Shown: positions 26,477 to 36,142, numbered from the stretch's first letter. The stretch: 64,000 nt of DNA from Tous-C4FEB sp044356555 (GCA_044356555.1 JBIKWB010000025.1:1-64000), one strand, 5' to 3'. The notes: generated by a model not told the origin, from the letters alone. Numbers and translations: made by a program.

Positions 26477-27832
26477 TCACTCCTCCGGGAGCGGCTTGTC
26501 TTTGGTCTCGGGGAGCAGGGGGAGGACCAAAATACCGAGCAAGAGCACGAAGCTGACGGCGATACCTGCCGTGCGGAAGCCCTCAAGATTACCGCCGAGG
26601 CTCTTGGTGATTTGGCCGATGGTGAAGGGCGCGGTCGCGGCGACGAGACGGCCGAAATTGTAGCAGAAGCTCGTGCCGGTGGCGCGAAGGCTGGTCGGGA
26701 AAAGTTCGGGCAAATAGATCGCGTAGACGGCGAACACGCCGAGTTGGCCGAAGCCCATGAGTGGGATCATCCAGAAGATGTCGTTGAATTCGCGGAGGCC
26801 TTTGAAGACCAGAACGGTCGAGGCGAACGAAAGGAAGAGCGCGAGGGCGAAGGCGAATTTGCGGCCCTTGACCTGCGCGAGTTTGGCCATCGCGGTCATG
26901 CCGAAGAAGGCGCCGACGTTCTGCAACAGCAGCGCGACGGAGGTCCAAAAGGCTTTCTCGCTGGCGAGTTTTTCGGCGGAAATGCCGGAGTTTTTGAGAT
27001 GCTCGGTGACGACGGAGGAGACGATCGTGGGGTGAAAATTGCCGATGCCCCAGAGTCCGATGATACCCGCGCTGCAAAGCGCGAGGCCGGCCCAGGCGTG
27101 TTTGCGCCAGCGCGGGTGCGAGAGGAGAGCGCCGTAGGAACCGAACTTGATACCGGAGATTTTGCCGGCGGCTTTGGCGTCGACCCATTTTTGCGGCTCT
27201 TTGAGTTTCGCCAAAATGAAGACGCAGAGAAAGGCGGGCGTGGAGCCGACCAAAAACATGGCCTGCCAAGTGGTGATACCGCCGGGGAGCAGGTGGTGGG
27301 CGGCGAGGGCGGCGATGCCCATGCCGATGAGGGCGGCGGTGATGTTACCAATACTGGAGAGGGACTGAAGCAGGCCGAGGGCAGGCGCGCGGGCTTTGTC
27401 GGGGACGGTGTCGGCGACGAGAGCCACTGCGAGACCGAAGACGCCGCCTACGCCCATGCCGGTGAGAAACCGATAAACGCAGAAATCAAGGAAGCCGGTG
27501 GAGAGCGCGCTCAGGCCGGTGAACACCGAGTAGAGCAGCACGGAGACGGTGAGAATCTTGGCCCGGCCGTAAATGTCGCCCATCGCGCCGAAGAGCAGGC
27601 CGCCGACGGCCCAGCCGACGAGGAACACCGAAGTCGTGTAGGAGCCGTATTCGGCGACTTTGGATTTGTCGTGCAGGAGTTGCTCCATCGCGGCGCCGCG
27701 GCCGAGGTTGAAGAACTGCTGGTCCATGCAGTCGAAGAGCCACGCAAGCGAGGCGACGGAGAAGACGAACCAATGGTGGCTCGTCATCAGTTTATACCAA
27801 GGTTGCGCGGGGGCGGGGGCGGTGGTGGACAT
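26477..27832 (-). CDS. Major facilitator superfamily transporter
   Basis: A 451-residue permease with 12 predicted membrane helices and a central cytoplasmic loop (about residues 205-245). The MFS signature between helices 2 and 3 is visible (LLFGAMGDIYGRAKIL). A second sequence near FRTAG and LPELFPTSLRATGTSFCYNFGR resembles the aromatic-acid/sugar porter branch. The C-terminus ends in a charged tail. Its neighbour is a Gfo/Idh/MocA oxidoreductase 9 bp upstream on the same strand, a common pairing for sugar or sugar-acid catabolism. The substrate is not determinable here. Confidence 0.87.
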   Translation of the reverse strand: MSTTAPAPAQPWYKLMTSHHWFVFSVASLAWLFDCMDQQFFNLGRGAAMEQLLHDKSKVAEYGSYTTSVFLVGWAVGGLLFGAMGDIYGRAKILTVSVLLYSVFTGLSALSTGFLDFCVYRFLTGMGVGGVFGLAVALVADTVPDKARAPALGLLQSLSSIGNITAALIGMGIAALAAHHLLPGGITTWQAMFLVGSTPAFLCVFILAKLKEPQKWVDAKAAGKISGIKFGSYGALLSHPRWRKHAWAGLALCSAGIIGLWGIGNFHPTIVSSVVTEHLKNSGISAEKLASEKAFWTSVALLLQNVGAFFGMTAMAKLAQVKGRKFAFALALFLSFASTVLVFKGLREFNDIFWMIPLMGFGQLGVFAVYAIYLPELFPTSLRATGTSFCYNFGRLVAATAPFTIGQITKSLGGNLEGFRTAGIAVSFVLLLGILVLPLLPETKDKPLPEE

Positions 27833-27840
27833 AAAAAATT

Positions 27841-28890
27841 TTATAGGGTGACCGGTTGCCCGGACTGGGCGGAGCGGTAGAGGGCGAGGATGAGGGCGAC
27901 GGCCTTGCGGGCTTCGGGTCCGTCCACAGCAAGGGATGCGCCGTGGCGGAGGACGGCGACCAAATTCTCAATCTGGCGGAAATGACCCTCATGGCTCATG
28001 GCCCCGGGGGCGCTGGCGCCCGCGCGCATGGAATCATCGGGCTTGGCCGCGCGGACGGCGGCATCCTCGGGCTGCGCGGTACGAAAATCCCAGCGTTCGA
28101 TGCGGTCGTCCTCGAGAACGATGGAGCCATCTTCCCCGCAGAGTTCGATGCGGCGGGCCCAGCCGGGATAGGCGGCGGTGGTGGCCTCGATGGTGCCGAG
28201 GGCGCCGCAGGGAAAACGCAGCGAGGCGACGGCGGTGTCTTCGACCTCGATACCGAGGTGGACGCGGCGGGTGTTGCGGGAAAAAACGTCGGCCGGTAGG
28301 CCGGCGAACCACTGGAGCAGATCGACGGCATGGATGCCCTGATTCATGAGCGCGCCGCCGCCGTCGAGGGCGAAGGTGCCGTGCCAGCTGTCGGCGTAGT
28401 AGGCGGGGGTACGTTGCCACTTCACGTAGGCGCTGGCGAGGCTGAGGCGGCCCAGCCGACCGGCGGCGACCGCGGCTTTCACCGTACGGGCGCCGGCGCC
28501 GAAACGGGATTGAAAGATGGGCATCAGCTTCACGCCCGCGGCGGCGGTAGCGGCGAGGAGTTCGTCGATGCGGGGCAGGGTGATCTCGATGGGTTTTTCG
28601 ATGACCAGGTGTTTGCCGGCGCGGGCGGCGGCGAGCGCGGGTTCGAGGTGGGCGCCGCTGGGAGTGGTGATGCACACCACATCGAGGCCAGGGTGGGCGA
28701 GAAAGGCGGCGAGATCGGTGGTGGCAAAGGCGGCACCGTGTTGGGCGGCGAAGGTTTTGGTCTTGTCCGGCGAGCGACCGCAGACGGCAACGAGTCGGGC
28801 ACCGGCGGCAGCGGCGATGGCTCGGGCATGAAAGTCGGCGATCAAACCGAGTCCCAAGATACCGAAGCCGAGAGGTGCGGAAGAGGCCAT
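27841..28890 (-). CDS. Gfo/Idh/MocA-family oxidoreductase
   Basis: A 349-residue NAD(P)-dependent oxidoreductase. The N-terminal Rossmann motif is GILGLGLIADFHARAI, and the substrate-domain Lys is in VIEKPIEI (about residue 96). The C-terminal alpha/beta domain includes GGGALMNQGIHAVDLLQWF. I chose ATG 28890, as the upstream 40 residues have no family similarity. It reads with the downstream MFS transporter and is divergent from the ABC permease gene, so it probably forms a two-gene sugar or cyclitol operon. Confidence 0.88.
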   Translation of the reverse strand: MASSAPLGFGILGLGLIADFHARAIAAAAGARLVAVCGRSPDKTKTFAAQHGAAFATTDLAAFLAHPGLDVVCITTPSGAHLEPALAAARAGKHLVIEKPIEITLPRIDELLAATAAAGVKLMPIFQSRFGAGARTVKAAVAAGRLGRLSLASAYVKWQRTPAYYADSWHGTFALDGGGALMNQGIHAVDLLQWFAGLPADVFSRNTRRVHLGIEVEDTAVASLRFPCGALGTIEATTAAYPGWARRIELCGEDGSIVLEDDRIERWDFRTAQPEDAAVRAAKPDDSMRAGASAPGAMSHEGHFRQIENLVAVLRHGASLAVDGPEARKAVALILALYRSAQSGQPVTL

Positions 28891-29123
28891 GTCTGCCAAC
28901 GATTGGGAATGACAGGCGAGAGCGACAGTTTTTTTTGAGGATATTTTCGAGGCAAGTTCGTGGGCGCGGGACGGGGTGCGATCATCCTGACCGATCGTTT
29001 TCGAAACCAAAGGACGGACGCCCGTGCCGCTTTGGTCCAGGCGTTGCCGTCGGTGGTTCTCTGCCGGGTAGCGGGTGGAATTGTCCCTTGCCGAGTCCGA
29101 GCTGAATCCTTGTGTCAGGGGTG

Positions 29124-30260
29124 ATGCCTCCGGCTGAGCCCCCCGCCTCCCTGGTCGAGAACGCGACCGGCACCCAGTCCCAATGGGAGCTGATCCGTCG
29201 GAGGTTCGCGCGCCATAAGTTGGCGGTGGCTTCGCTTTACCTTTTGGCGGTGCTCTACGCCTTGGCGCTCGGGGCCGAATTCTTCGCGCCCTATCCGCGG
29301 CAGTGGCGGGATTTGTCGCACTCGTATTGTCCGCCGCAGTTGCCCCGGTTGTCCCTCGCGCACGGGCTTTATGTGCCCGTGATGCACCGGGTCGTCGATC
29401 CGCTTACTTTTCGGAAGTCATATATCGAGGATCCGGCGCAGGTCGTGCGGTTGGGTTTTTTTGCGCGGGGTGAGGCGTATGAGTTTTGGGGGCTATTCCG
29501 TTCGGATCGTCACTTTTTGGGCGTGAAAGATCCGGCGCAGCGCTCGATCCACGGGACAGTCCCGACGTTTTTCTTTCTCGGCGCCGACAAATACGGACAG
29601 GATGTTTTCAGTCGGCTGCTGTATGGTTCGCGGATCAGTCTCTCGGTGGGACTGGTGGCGATCGCGGTCACGTTCTTACTCGGGGTGACCATCGGTGGTA
29701 TTTCGGGCTACGTGGGCGGCGGGGTGGATAACTTCATCCAGCGCGTCATCGAGGTGATCAACGCCTTCCCGCAGATTCCGCTGTGGTTGGCCTTCGGGGC
29801 GATTTTGCCGGCCGACTGGTCGCCGCTTTCGACCTATTTTGCGATCACGTTGGTGCTCAGCCTGCTCGGTTGGACGGGTTTGGCCCGGGTGGTGCGGGGG
29901 AAGATTTTGGCCCTGCGGGAGGAGGACTATGCCATGGCGGCGAGATTGCTGGGCGCTTCGCACACGCGGGTGCTCTTCCGGCATTTGCTGCCGGGGTTTA
30001 CGAGTCATATCATCGTGGTGCTGACGATGAGCGTGCCGGCGATGATTTTGGGCGAGACCTCCCTGTCCTTTTTGCAGCTCGGGCTGCGGCCGCCGATCGT
30101 GAGCTGGGGCGTGATGCTGCAGGACTGCCTGAGTATCCAGACGGTGGGGAGCTATCCTTGGCTGTTGATGCCGGTGGTGCTGATTGTGTTGACCGTGCTG
30201 AGCTTTAATTTTCTCGGCGACGGCCTGCGGGATGCGGCTGATCCGTATTCGTCGAAATGA
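29124..30260 (+). CDS. ABC transporter permease, OppC/YejE type
   Basis: A 378-residue inner-membrane permease for peptide-class importers. It has one N-terminal helix (about residues 35-55), a long periplasmic segment (about 60-160, larger than in DppC) and five helices in the C-terminal half. The EAA loop is RLLGASHTRVLFRHLLPG. It resembles YejE, which also carries a long insert. ATG 29124 is used; GTG 29112 adds four residues. Only one permease is encoded, yet the family works as a pair with OppB/YejB, and no substrate-binding protein is adjacent. The stop overlaps the next ATPase start (ATGA). Confidence 0.85.
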   Translation: MPPAEPPASLVENATGTQSQWELIRRRFARHKLAVASLYLLAVLYALALGAEFFAPYPRQWRDLSHSYCPPQLPRLSLAHGLYVPVMHRVVDPLTFRKSYIEDPAQVVRLGFFARGEAYEFWGLFRSDRHFLGVKDPAQRSIHGTVPTFFFLGADKYGQDVFSRLLYGSRISLSVGLVAIAVTFLLGVTIGGISGYVGGGVDNFIQRVIEVINAFPQIPLWLAFGAILPADWSPLSTYFAITLVLSLLGWTGLARVVRGKILALREEDYAMAARLLGASHTRVLFRHLLPGFTSHIIVVLTMSVPAMILGETSLSFLQLGLRPPIVSWGVMLQDCLSIQTVGSYPWLLMPVVLIVLTVLSFNFLGDGLRDAADPYSSK

Positions 30261-31090
30261 GCGAAAGCGCGGAGAAACCTTTGTTGGAAGTGCGGGACCT
30301 TGCGGTGTCGTTTTTCACGCCCGACGGAGTGGTGTCGGCGGTCCAGGGGGTTTCGTTCGCGATCGGGCGCGGGCGCACGCTGGCGCTGGTAGGGGAGAGC
30401 GGCTCCGGGAAAACGGTGACCGCCTATTCGATCTTGAGGCTGATTCAATCACCGGGCCGGATCACGGGCGGTCGAATCCTGCTGAGATCGGCGCGGGCCG
30501 GGGACATCGAACTGGCGGACTTGGCTGAGGCGGACGAGTTGTTATATCGAGTGCGCGGCGGGCTCGTGAGCATGATTTTCCAAGAGCCGATGACGGCTTT
30601 GTCCCCGGTGCACACGGTGGGCCGTCAAATCGCCGAAGCGATTTTGTTGCATCAGAAACGGACGCTCAAAGAAGCGAGGGAGTTGACGATTGAAATGCTC
30701 GGAAAGGTCGGAATGCCGCTGCCGTCCGTTTGTTATCACCAGTACCCGCATGAACTCTCGGGCGGGATGCGGCAACGGGTCGTCATCGCGATGGCGTTGG
30801 TGTGCAAACCGGAGCTGTTGATTGCAGACGAGCCGACGACGGCGCTCGATGTGACGATTCAAGCCCAGATACTCGGACTCATCAAAACCCTGCAACGCGA
30901 GTTGGGTTGTGCCGTGCTTTTGATCACGCACGACTTTGGGGTGGTGGCGCAGATGGCGGACGACGTCGCGGTGATGCATCGAGGAATCGTCGTCGAAACC
31001 GGGGATGTGCGTTCGGTGCTGAAAGCGCCGCAACACGCTTACACGCGGTCGTTGTTGGACGCGTTGCCGAGCCGGAGGAGACCGGCATGA
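30257..31090 (+). CDS. ABC transporter ATPase, OppD/DppD type
   Basis: A 277-residue ATPase with Walker A GESGSGKTVT, signature LSGGMRQRV, Walker B LLIADEPTTALDV and H-loop ITHDFGVV. It lacks the C-terminal oligopeptide-ABC tail, being about 50 residues shorter than the OppD at 6721-7695. It overlaps both neighbours by four bases (ATGA at each junction), so permease, OppD and OppF are probably translationally coupled. Confidence 0.9.
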   Translation: MSESAEKPLLEVRDLAVSFFTPDGVVSAVQGVSFAIGRGRTLALVGESGSGKTVTAYSILRLIQSPGRITGGRILLRSARAGDIELADLAEADELLYRVRGGLVSMIFQEPMTALSPVHTVGRQIAEAILLHQKRTLKEARELTIEMLGKVGMPLPSVCYHQYPHELSGGMRQRVVIAMALVCKPELLIADEPTTALDVTIQAQILGLIKTLQRELGCAVLLITHDFGVVAQMADDVAVMHRGIVVETGDVRSVLKAPQHAYTRSLLDALPSRRRPA

Positions 31091-31986
31091 CGAGTGAGAT
31101 GGAGAAGATTGACGGCCGGCCGCTGCTGAGCGTGCGCGGCCTGACCAAGCATTTTCCGGTGATGAGCCGGGGATTTCGCCGGTCGGTGCTCGCGACCGTG
31201 AAGGCGGTGGACGCCGTGAGTTTCGATCTGGCGGCGGGCGAAACTCTGGGTCTCGTGGGGGAGAGCGGCTCTGGCAAGACGACGACGGCCCGGTGTATCT
31301 TGCGAGCGATCGATCCGACGGCGGGGTCCGTGATGTTTCGTCTGCCCGACGGGCGCACGGTCGATCTGGTGAAATTGACCGGGGGCGAATTGAAACCGAT
31401 CCGGCAGCACGCGCAGATGGTGTTTCAGGATCCGGTGTCGTCACTGAATCCGCGAATGACGGTTGGGGACATTGTCGGGGAGCCGCTGGTGATCCACCGG
31501 CTGGCGCGGGGGGAGGAATTGGCGGGGCGGGTGGCCGAAGTACTCGTCCGGGTGGGTTTGCAGCCGGAACATAGCCGGCGGTATCCCCATGCATTTTCCG
31601 GCGGGCAACGCCAGCGGATCGGGATCGCGCGCGCGTTGATCATGCAACCCTCGTTGATCGTGTGCGATGAGGCGACATCCGCATTGGATGTGTCGGTGCA
31701 GGCGCAGGTGCTCGACCTTTTGAAGGAACTGCAGCGGGAGTTCCGGCTCACCTATTTGTTCGTCGCGCACAATTTGGACGTGGTGCGGAATTTCTGCGAT
31801 CGCGTGGCGGTGATGCGGAAAGGCCGGATCGTAGAATTGGCGCCGACAGCCCGGATTTTTTCGGACCCGCAACATGCTTACACGAAGATATTGCTTTCGG
31901 CGGTGCCGTCGCCCGATCCGGATGTGCGGATGAATTTTAATGTTGGGGGCGATCTGGCAAAGCTCGACGCGGCCGATCAAAGCTGA
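31087..31986 (+). CDS. ABC transporter ATPase, OppF/DppF type
   Basis: A 299-residue ATPase. Walker A is GESGSGKTTT, the signature is FSGGQRQRI, Walker B is LIVCDEATSALDV and the H-loop is VAHNLDVV. An extended 394-codon frame upstream is only the readthrough of the same frame inside the preceding gene; ATG 31087 gives the four-base overlap and the expected N-terminus. Walker B has Cys before Asp rather than the commoner Ala. It completes the permease-OppD-OppF cluster that starts at 29124. Confidence 0.9.
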   Translation: MTSEMEKIDGRPLLSVRGLTKHFPVMSRGFRRSVLATVKAVDAVSFDLAAGETLGLVGESGSGKTTTARCILRAIDPTAGSVMFRLPDGRTVDLVKLTGGELKPIRQHAQMVFQDPVSSLNPRMTVGDIVGEPLVIHRLARGEELAGRVAEVLVRVGLQPEHSRRYPHAFSGGQRQRIGIARALIMQPSLIVCDEATSALDVSVQAQVLDLLKELQREFRLTYLFVAHNLDVVRNFCDRVAVMRKGRIVELAPTARIFSDPQHAYTKILLSAVPSPDPDVRMNFNVGGDLAKLDAADQS

Positions 31987-32000
31987 ACACTTTTTCTACC

Positions 32001-32300
32001 ATGCTCGTACATACTGTCTACTTCTGGCTGAAACCTGAGCTCACTCCGGCGCAACGCGCGGAGTTCCGCGCCGGCGTCGAGACGCTGGGCGCGATTCCAT
32101 CGGTTTCGCAATTTTTCTGCGGCGTGCCGGCGGGCGTGCCGGACCGGCCGATCATCGACAAGAGTTTTTCGGTCGCGATCACGGTGATCTGCAAAGATAT
32201 CGCCGCCCACGACGCTTACCAAGTCGACCCGATCCATTTGGCGTTCATCGGCTCGTGCAAACAATTCTGGGCGCGCGTGCAGATTTACGACGCGGAGTGA
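32001..32300 (+). CDS. Dabb-domain (stress-responsive alpha/beta barrel) protein
   Basis: A 99-residue protein matching the Dabb family: VHTVYFWLKPELTPAQRAEF at the start, then FFCGVPAGVPDRPIIDKSFSVAIT and HLAFIGSCKQFWARVQIYD. Dabb proteins are dimeric ferredoxin-like folds of poorly defined function. It starts 14 bp after the ABC cluster and 14 bp before the metallophosphoesterase, so it could belong to the same transcript. Confidence 0.82.
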   Translation: MLVHTVYFWLKPELTPAQRAEFRAGVETLGAIPSVSQFFCGVPAGVPDRPIIDKSFSVAITVICKDIAAHDAYQVDPIHLAFIGSCKQFWARVQIYDAE

Positions 32301-32313
32301 GGCGGGGGCTACC

Positions 32314-33129
32314 ATGAAGCGGAGCAACATCACCCGCCGAGCGGCCATCGGCCGACTCGGAGCTTTGGTGGGAACGGCGTTTTGGCCCGGAGTGTTGTTA
32401 GCGCAAGGGAAGCCGACCACCGCCGGCCCGGTGCGCTTTGTGGTGTTGAACGATCTGCACCACGAGAACGCCGACTGTGAGGCTTGGTTCGGCGCGCTAT
32501 TTGAAGCGGCAGGAGCCCACGCCGGAGTGGCGTTTGTCGCGGGCCTCGGTGATTTGGCCAACACCGGTAAGCGCGAAAGCCTCGCCGCGATCAAACGGCT
32601 TTCGGCCGCCGCGCGGGTGCCGTTTTTGCCGGTGCCGGGAAATCACGACAACGACGTGGAAGAGAATACTCGGATCTATTCCGAGATTTTTCCGGGTCGG
32701 CTGAACTACGCATGGACCGAAGCGGGTTGGCAGTTCATCGCGCTCGACACGACCGAAGGTAAAAAATGGGGCGAGGTGCGCGTAAGCGTTGAGACTCTGA
32801 TGTGGCTCAAAGCGGAAACGGCGAAATTGGATGCGCGCAAACCGACGGTGCTGATGACTCATTTTCCGCTCGGCGCCGGTGTGAAAATGCGACCGCTGAA
32901 TGCGGAGGCGATCTTGGAACCTCTAGCCGATTTTAACCTGCGCGGGGTATTTTCCGGCCACTTCCACAGCCAAACCTCGGTGAAGCACGGTCAGGCCGAG
33001 TGCGTCACCAACGTGTGCTGCTCGCGAGTCGGGAAGAATCACGACGGCACGCTCGTGAAAGGATATTTTGTTGCGAACGGCGCGGCGGACGGATCGCTGA
33101 CGCGGGAGTTTGTGCCGTTTGCGGGCTGA
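32314..33129 (+). CDS. Tat-exported calcineurin-like metallophosphoesterase
   Basis: A 271-residue phosphoesterase. The N-terminus has a twin-arginine-like motif (ITRRAAIGRLGALVGTAFW) and a hydrophobic stretch with a likely cleavage near ALA/QG at about residue 30. The metal-binding motifs are in order: DLHHEN (D in place of DxH), GDLANTG, GNHDND, THFPLG and GHFHSQ. This fits a two-metal phosphodiesterase or phosphatase in the periplasm. The substrate is unknown. Confidence 0.82.
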   Translation: MKRSNITRRAAIGRLGALVGTAFWPGVLLAQGKPTTAGPVRFVVLNDLHHENADCEAWFGALFEAAGAHAGVAFVAGLGDLANTGKRESLAAIKRLSAAARVPFLPVPGNHDNDVEENTRIYSEIFPGRLNYAWTEAGWQFIALDTTEGKKWGEVRVSVETLMWLKAETAKLDARKPTVLMTHFPLGAGVKMRPLNAEAILEPLADFNLRGVFSGHFHSQTSVKHGQAECVTNVCCSRVGKNHDGTLVKGYFVANGAADGSLTREFVPFAG

Positions 33130-33146
33130 TCGGCGAAGACCACGGC

Positions 33147-34430
33147 CTAATTTGCCTTAACCAGGAAAGGCTTGAAGAGACCGGCTTGCGCGGGGGCGAA
33201 GCGCCCTTGAATAAAGACGCCCTCCTCACGGGTCTCCTCGAACTGGACATGACCGGTGGCGTGGAGCTTCGCGATCACATCGTATCGGGTGTGTGGCACG
33301 AGCAACTCCACGGCGTCGAGCGCATCGGCGATTTGTTCGAGGCAAGCGGCGACGAGTTGATCGAGATGCTTGCCGCTGCGGGCGGAAATGAAAAGAGCGT
33401 CGGGGGCGATGAGGTGGGCGCGGTTGAGTGCGGCTTCATCCGCGGCGTCGATTTTGTTGAAGACGGTCAGGATGGGTTTGTCGGCGGCTCCGAGCTCCTT
33501 GAGCACGGCGAGAGTGGTCTCGTGGTGCTGGGCCGCGTTGGGGTTCGCGACATCGATGACATGAATCAAAAAATCGGCCAAGATGACCTCTTCGAGCGTG
33601 GCTTTGAATGCTTCGACGAGGCCGTGGGGCAGGCGGCGGATGAAGCCGACGGTGTCCGTGACCAGCAGCTTCTGGTTGCCGCGCAGATGAAGCTGGCGCG
33701 TGGTGGGATCGAGGGTGGCGAACAGCTTGTTTTCGGCGAGAACGGAGGCTCCGGTGAGCGCGTTGAGCAGGGAAGATTTGCCGGCGTTGGTGTAGCCGAC
33801 GATCGCCGCGGTGGGGACGGGCACGCGTTGACGACGCTGGCGCTGCGTGGAGCGCTGTTTGCGGACATCGACCAACTCGCGTTTGAGGGCGACGATGCGG
33901 TCATTGACGAGGCGGCGATCCTGCTCGAGCTGGGTTTCGCCTTCGCCGCCCATGCCGCCCGAACCGCGTTGGCGGGAGAGATGGCTCCATGCGCGGGTGA
34001 GGCGGGGGAGCGAATACTCCATGCGGGCGAGTGCGACCTGAAGCACGGCCTCGCGAGTTTGAGCCCGGTCGGCAAAGACTTGGAGGATGACCTCTTGCCG
34101 GTCGATCACGGCGAGCTCGGACAATTTCTCCCAGTTGCGCTGCTGTGCGGGGGTCAGGGCTTCGTCGAAAACGATGACGTGGCAGCCCTCGGCTTTGGCG
34201 AGCTCGATCAGTTCCTTTGTCTTGCCGCTGCCCAAGAGCGTCGCGGGCGTGGCGACGCGGAGCTGGACCAGTTCGGTCCGAACCACGGTGAGCTTAAGAT
34301 TCTCGACCAGTTCGGTGAGCTCCTCGAGCAGTTCGGCGCCCTCACCCGTGGCCATCGATTTGGTCTGAACGCCCACTAGAAAAGCGCGTTCGATTTTTTC
34401 CGGGCGTTTGTCTTCGAGAAAATTAGCCAT
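33147..34430 (-). CDS. hflX: GTPase HflX
   Basis: A ribosome-splitting GTPase active under heat stress. At 427 residues it has an N-terminal HflX domain with a long coiled-coil linker (RGSGGMGGEGETQLEQDRR), and a G domain with G1 GYTNAGKSSLL (about residues 205-215), G3 DTVGFI and G4 FNKIDAAD. It is convergent with the metallophosphoesterase by 17 bp and divergent from the receiver gene at 34585. Confidence 0.93.
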   Translation of the reverse strand: MANFLEDKRPEKIERAFLVGVQTKSMATGEGAELLEELTELVENLKLTVVRTELVQLRVATPATLLGSGKTKELIELAKAEGCHVIVFDEALTPAQQRNWEKLSELAVIDRQEVILQVFADRAQTREAVLQVALARMEYSLPRLTRAWSHLSRQRGSGGMGGEGETQLEQDRRLVNDRIVALKRELVDVRKQRSTQRQRRQRVPVPTAAIVGYTNAGKSSLLNALTGASVLAENKLFATLDPTTRQLHLRGNQKLLVTDTVGFIRRLPHGLVEAFKATLEEVILADFLIHVIDVANPNAAQHHETTLAVLKELGAADKPILTVFNKIDAADEAALNRAHLIAPDALFISARSGKHLDQLVAACLEQIADALDAVELLVPHTRYDVIAKLHATGHVQFEETREEGVFIQGRFAPAQAGLFKPFLVKAN

Positions 34431-34584
34431 CAGTGTGACCCATGGTTAAAGCGGGTTGCGATCGCCGAGCCTAGACCCAAATTCGCCCTAACCCCGATTG
34501 CATGAACCCATGGCAGCAGATAAATCGCTTGTATGCCCGGTCGCCGGCAAACAGGGTCGTCCGTCAAGGGATTAACTTACCTCT

Positions 34585-34965
34585 ATGAGTTCATGTTCCA
34601 TTCTTCTAGTTGATGACGAAGAGGAGCTGCGTGATTTGCTTCGGCATGTTTTGGAGCGGGCGGGTCACTTGGTGACGTGCGCGAAGAATGGAATTGATGC
34701 GAGTTTGGCCATCACCTGCGGGAGGTTCGACGTGGTCGTGACGGACATGCTGATGCCAGAGCGCGACGGGTTCGAATTGATCGCTGAAATCAAAGAAAAC
34801 CATCCGACGGTGAAGATCGTGGCAATTTCTGGTGGCGGGCTGATCGGCCGGGACGAGCATTTGCCGATGGCCAGGGGGGGTGGTGCGGATGTGCTGTTGC
34901 GAAAGCCCTTCGCTCATCACGCCTTGTTGTCGGCGGTGGACCGCGCGCGGGCGGGGCGGAACTGA
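34585..34965 (+). CDS. Single-domain response regulator
   Basis: A 126-residue CheY-like receiver: the acidic pair is in LVDDEEELRD, the phospho-acceptor Asp is in VVVTDMLMPE, the conserved Ser/Thr is in VAISGG and Lys is in LLRKPF. No output domain or adjacent kinase is present. It is distinct in sequence from the receiver at 3320-3742. Confidence 0.87.
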   Translation: MSSCSILLVDDEEELRDLLRHVLERAGHLVTCAKNGIDASLAITCGRFDVVVTDMLMPERDGFELIAEIKENHPTVKIVAISGGGLIGRDEHLPMARGGGADVLLRKPFAHHALLSAVDRARAGRN

Positions 34966-35010
34966 CGCGCGCCTCGCTCAAAGCTCTCTCTGGGGCGAGT
35001 TGGTCCTCGT

Positions 35011-36096
35011 TCAGGCGAACAGGATGCAGACCGGCTGGGCGACGGTGATTTTCCCAGAGAGGAGAGCGAGGCGACCACTGGTGGAATCTACCCGGAAAGA
35101 GACGATCGAATCCGAGCCCTGATGGGCGCAGACAAGCCACGCGCCGTCGGGGGTGAGATCAAAATTGCGCGGCTGCACGCCGCCGCAGTTAACCGTTTCG
35201 ACCCAAGTGAGCCGGCCGGTGGACGGGGCGATCGCGTAGACGACGAGACTGTCGTGGCCGCGGTTGGATCCGTAAAGGAAACGACCGTTGGGATGGATGC
35301 GGATCTCGGCGGCGGTGCTTTCGCCGGCAAAGTCTGCAGGCAGGGTGGGCAGCGATTGAACGGTCTGAAACGCGCCTACGCCCGCGTCGTAGGAGAAAAC
35401 CGTGACGGTGTTGGCGAGTTCACCGATGACGTAGAGGAAGCGTCCGTCGGCAGAAAATTTTGCGTGGCGGGGCCCGGTGCCGGGAGGCAGCGGCAGAAAA
35501 GGAGCGGCAGCCGGAGCGATCGTGGCCGTGGCGGCGTCGAGATCGTAGCAGAAGACGCGGTCCAGCCCCAGATCGGTGACGCAGGCGAGGCGATTATCGG
35601 GCGAAATCGTGACGGAGTGTGGGTGGGGTTTGTCCTGCCGATTCGTTTGCGGTCCGAGTGGACCTTGATGCGTGACGAAGCTCCGCCTTGCTCCGATCCG
35701 GCCGTCGGGTGCGAGAGGGAACGTGCTGACTTGGCCACCGCTGTAACTCACGGCGATGAGAACTTTGCCGCTGTGATCCACCGCGGTGTGGCACAACGTG
35801 GCATCGGTGGCCTCGACGTTTAGCGGCGCACAGGTGTCGCCAGGCGGAGCGGCGGAGAAAGCGGCAACTGCGCCCACGGGTTTTCCGTCGGCCGATTTCA
35901 GCTCCTGATTGGCGTAAAAAAGTTGGCGGCTTGGATGGAGCGTTAGCCAGGTGGGATTTGCCAGAGCGGCAACGGGTGAGGCGGAAGAAAGCGCGCCCGA
36001 CGAAGAATCAATCCGGGCGCCATAAATCCCGAGGCTAGTCGTGCGGGTGTAGGTGCCGATGTAGAAGCTGTGGTGCGGTGCGATTGCCGGATGCAT
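35011..36096 (-). CDS. Lactonase-family (YbhE-like) beta-propeller protein
   Basis: A 361-residue seven-bladed beta-propeller of the 6-phosphogluconolactonase (Pgl/YbhE) class, opening with YIGTYT. Later family blocks include PHPHSVTISPDNRL, GPRHAKFSADGRFLYVIGEL and NGRFLYGSNRG. ATG 36096 is chosen because the upstream 38 residues lack similarity. There are no pentose-phosphate neighbours, and related propellers act on other lactones, so activity on 6-phosphogluconolactone is only possible. The D-lactate dehydrogenase-like gene precedes it on the same strand. Confidence 0.82.
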   Translation of the reverse strand: MHPAIAPHHSFYIGTYTRTTSLGIYGARIDSSSGALSSASPVAALANPTWLTLHPSRQLFYANQELKSADGKPVGAVAAFSAAPPGDTCAPLNVEATDATLCHTAVDHSGKVLIAVSYSGGQVSTFPLAPDGRIGARRSFVTHQGPLGPQTNRQDKPHPHSVTISPDNRLACVTDLGLDRVFCYDLDAATATIAPAAAPFLPLPPGTGPRHAKFSADGRFLYVIGELANTVTVFSYDAGVGAFQTVQSLPTLPADFAGESTAAEIRIHPNGRFLYGSNRGHDSLVVYAIAPSTGRLTWVETVNCGGVQPRNFDLTPDGAWLVCAHQGSDSIVSFRVDSTSGRLALLSGKITVAQPVCILFA

Positions 36097-36142
36097 GATG
36101 ATGGGAGCGGAGCCGAACGATTTGCCGAACGGCGCTTGTAAT

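Noticed and set aside
26432..27880. A 482-codon plus-strand frame over the MFS gene
   Set aside because: It is the antisense of an unmistakable 12-helix transporter and is low-complexity (Glu/Gly/Ala-rich).
33000..34379. A 459-codon plus-strand frame over hflX
   Set aside because: Antisense shadow of HflX, which has complete GTPase motifs.
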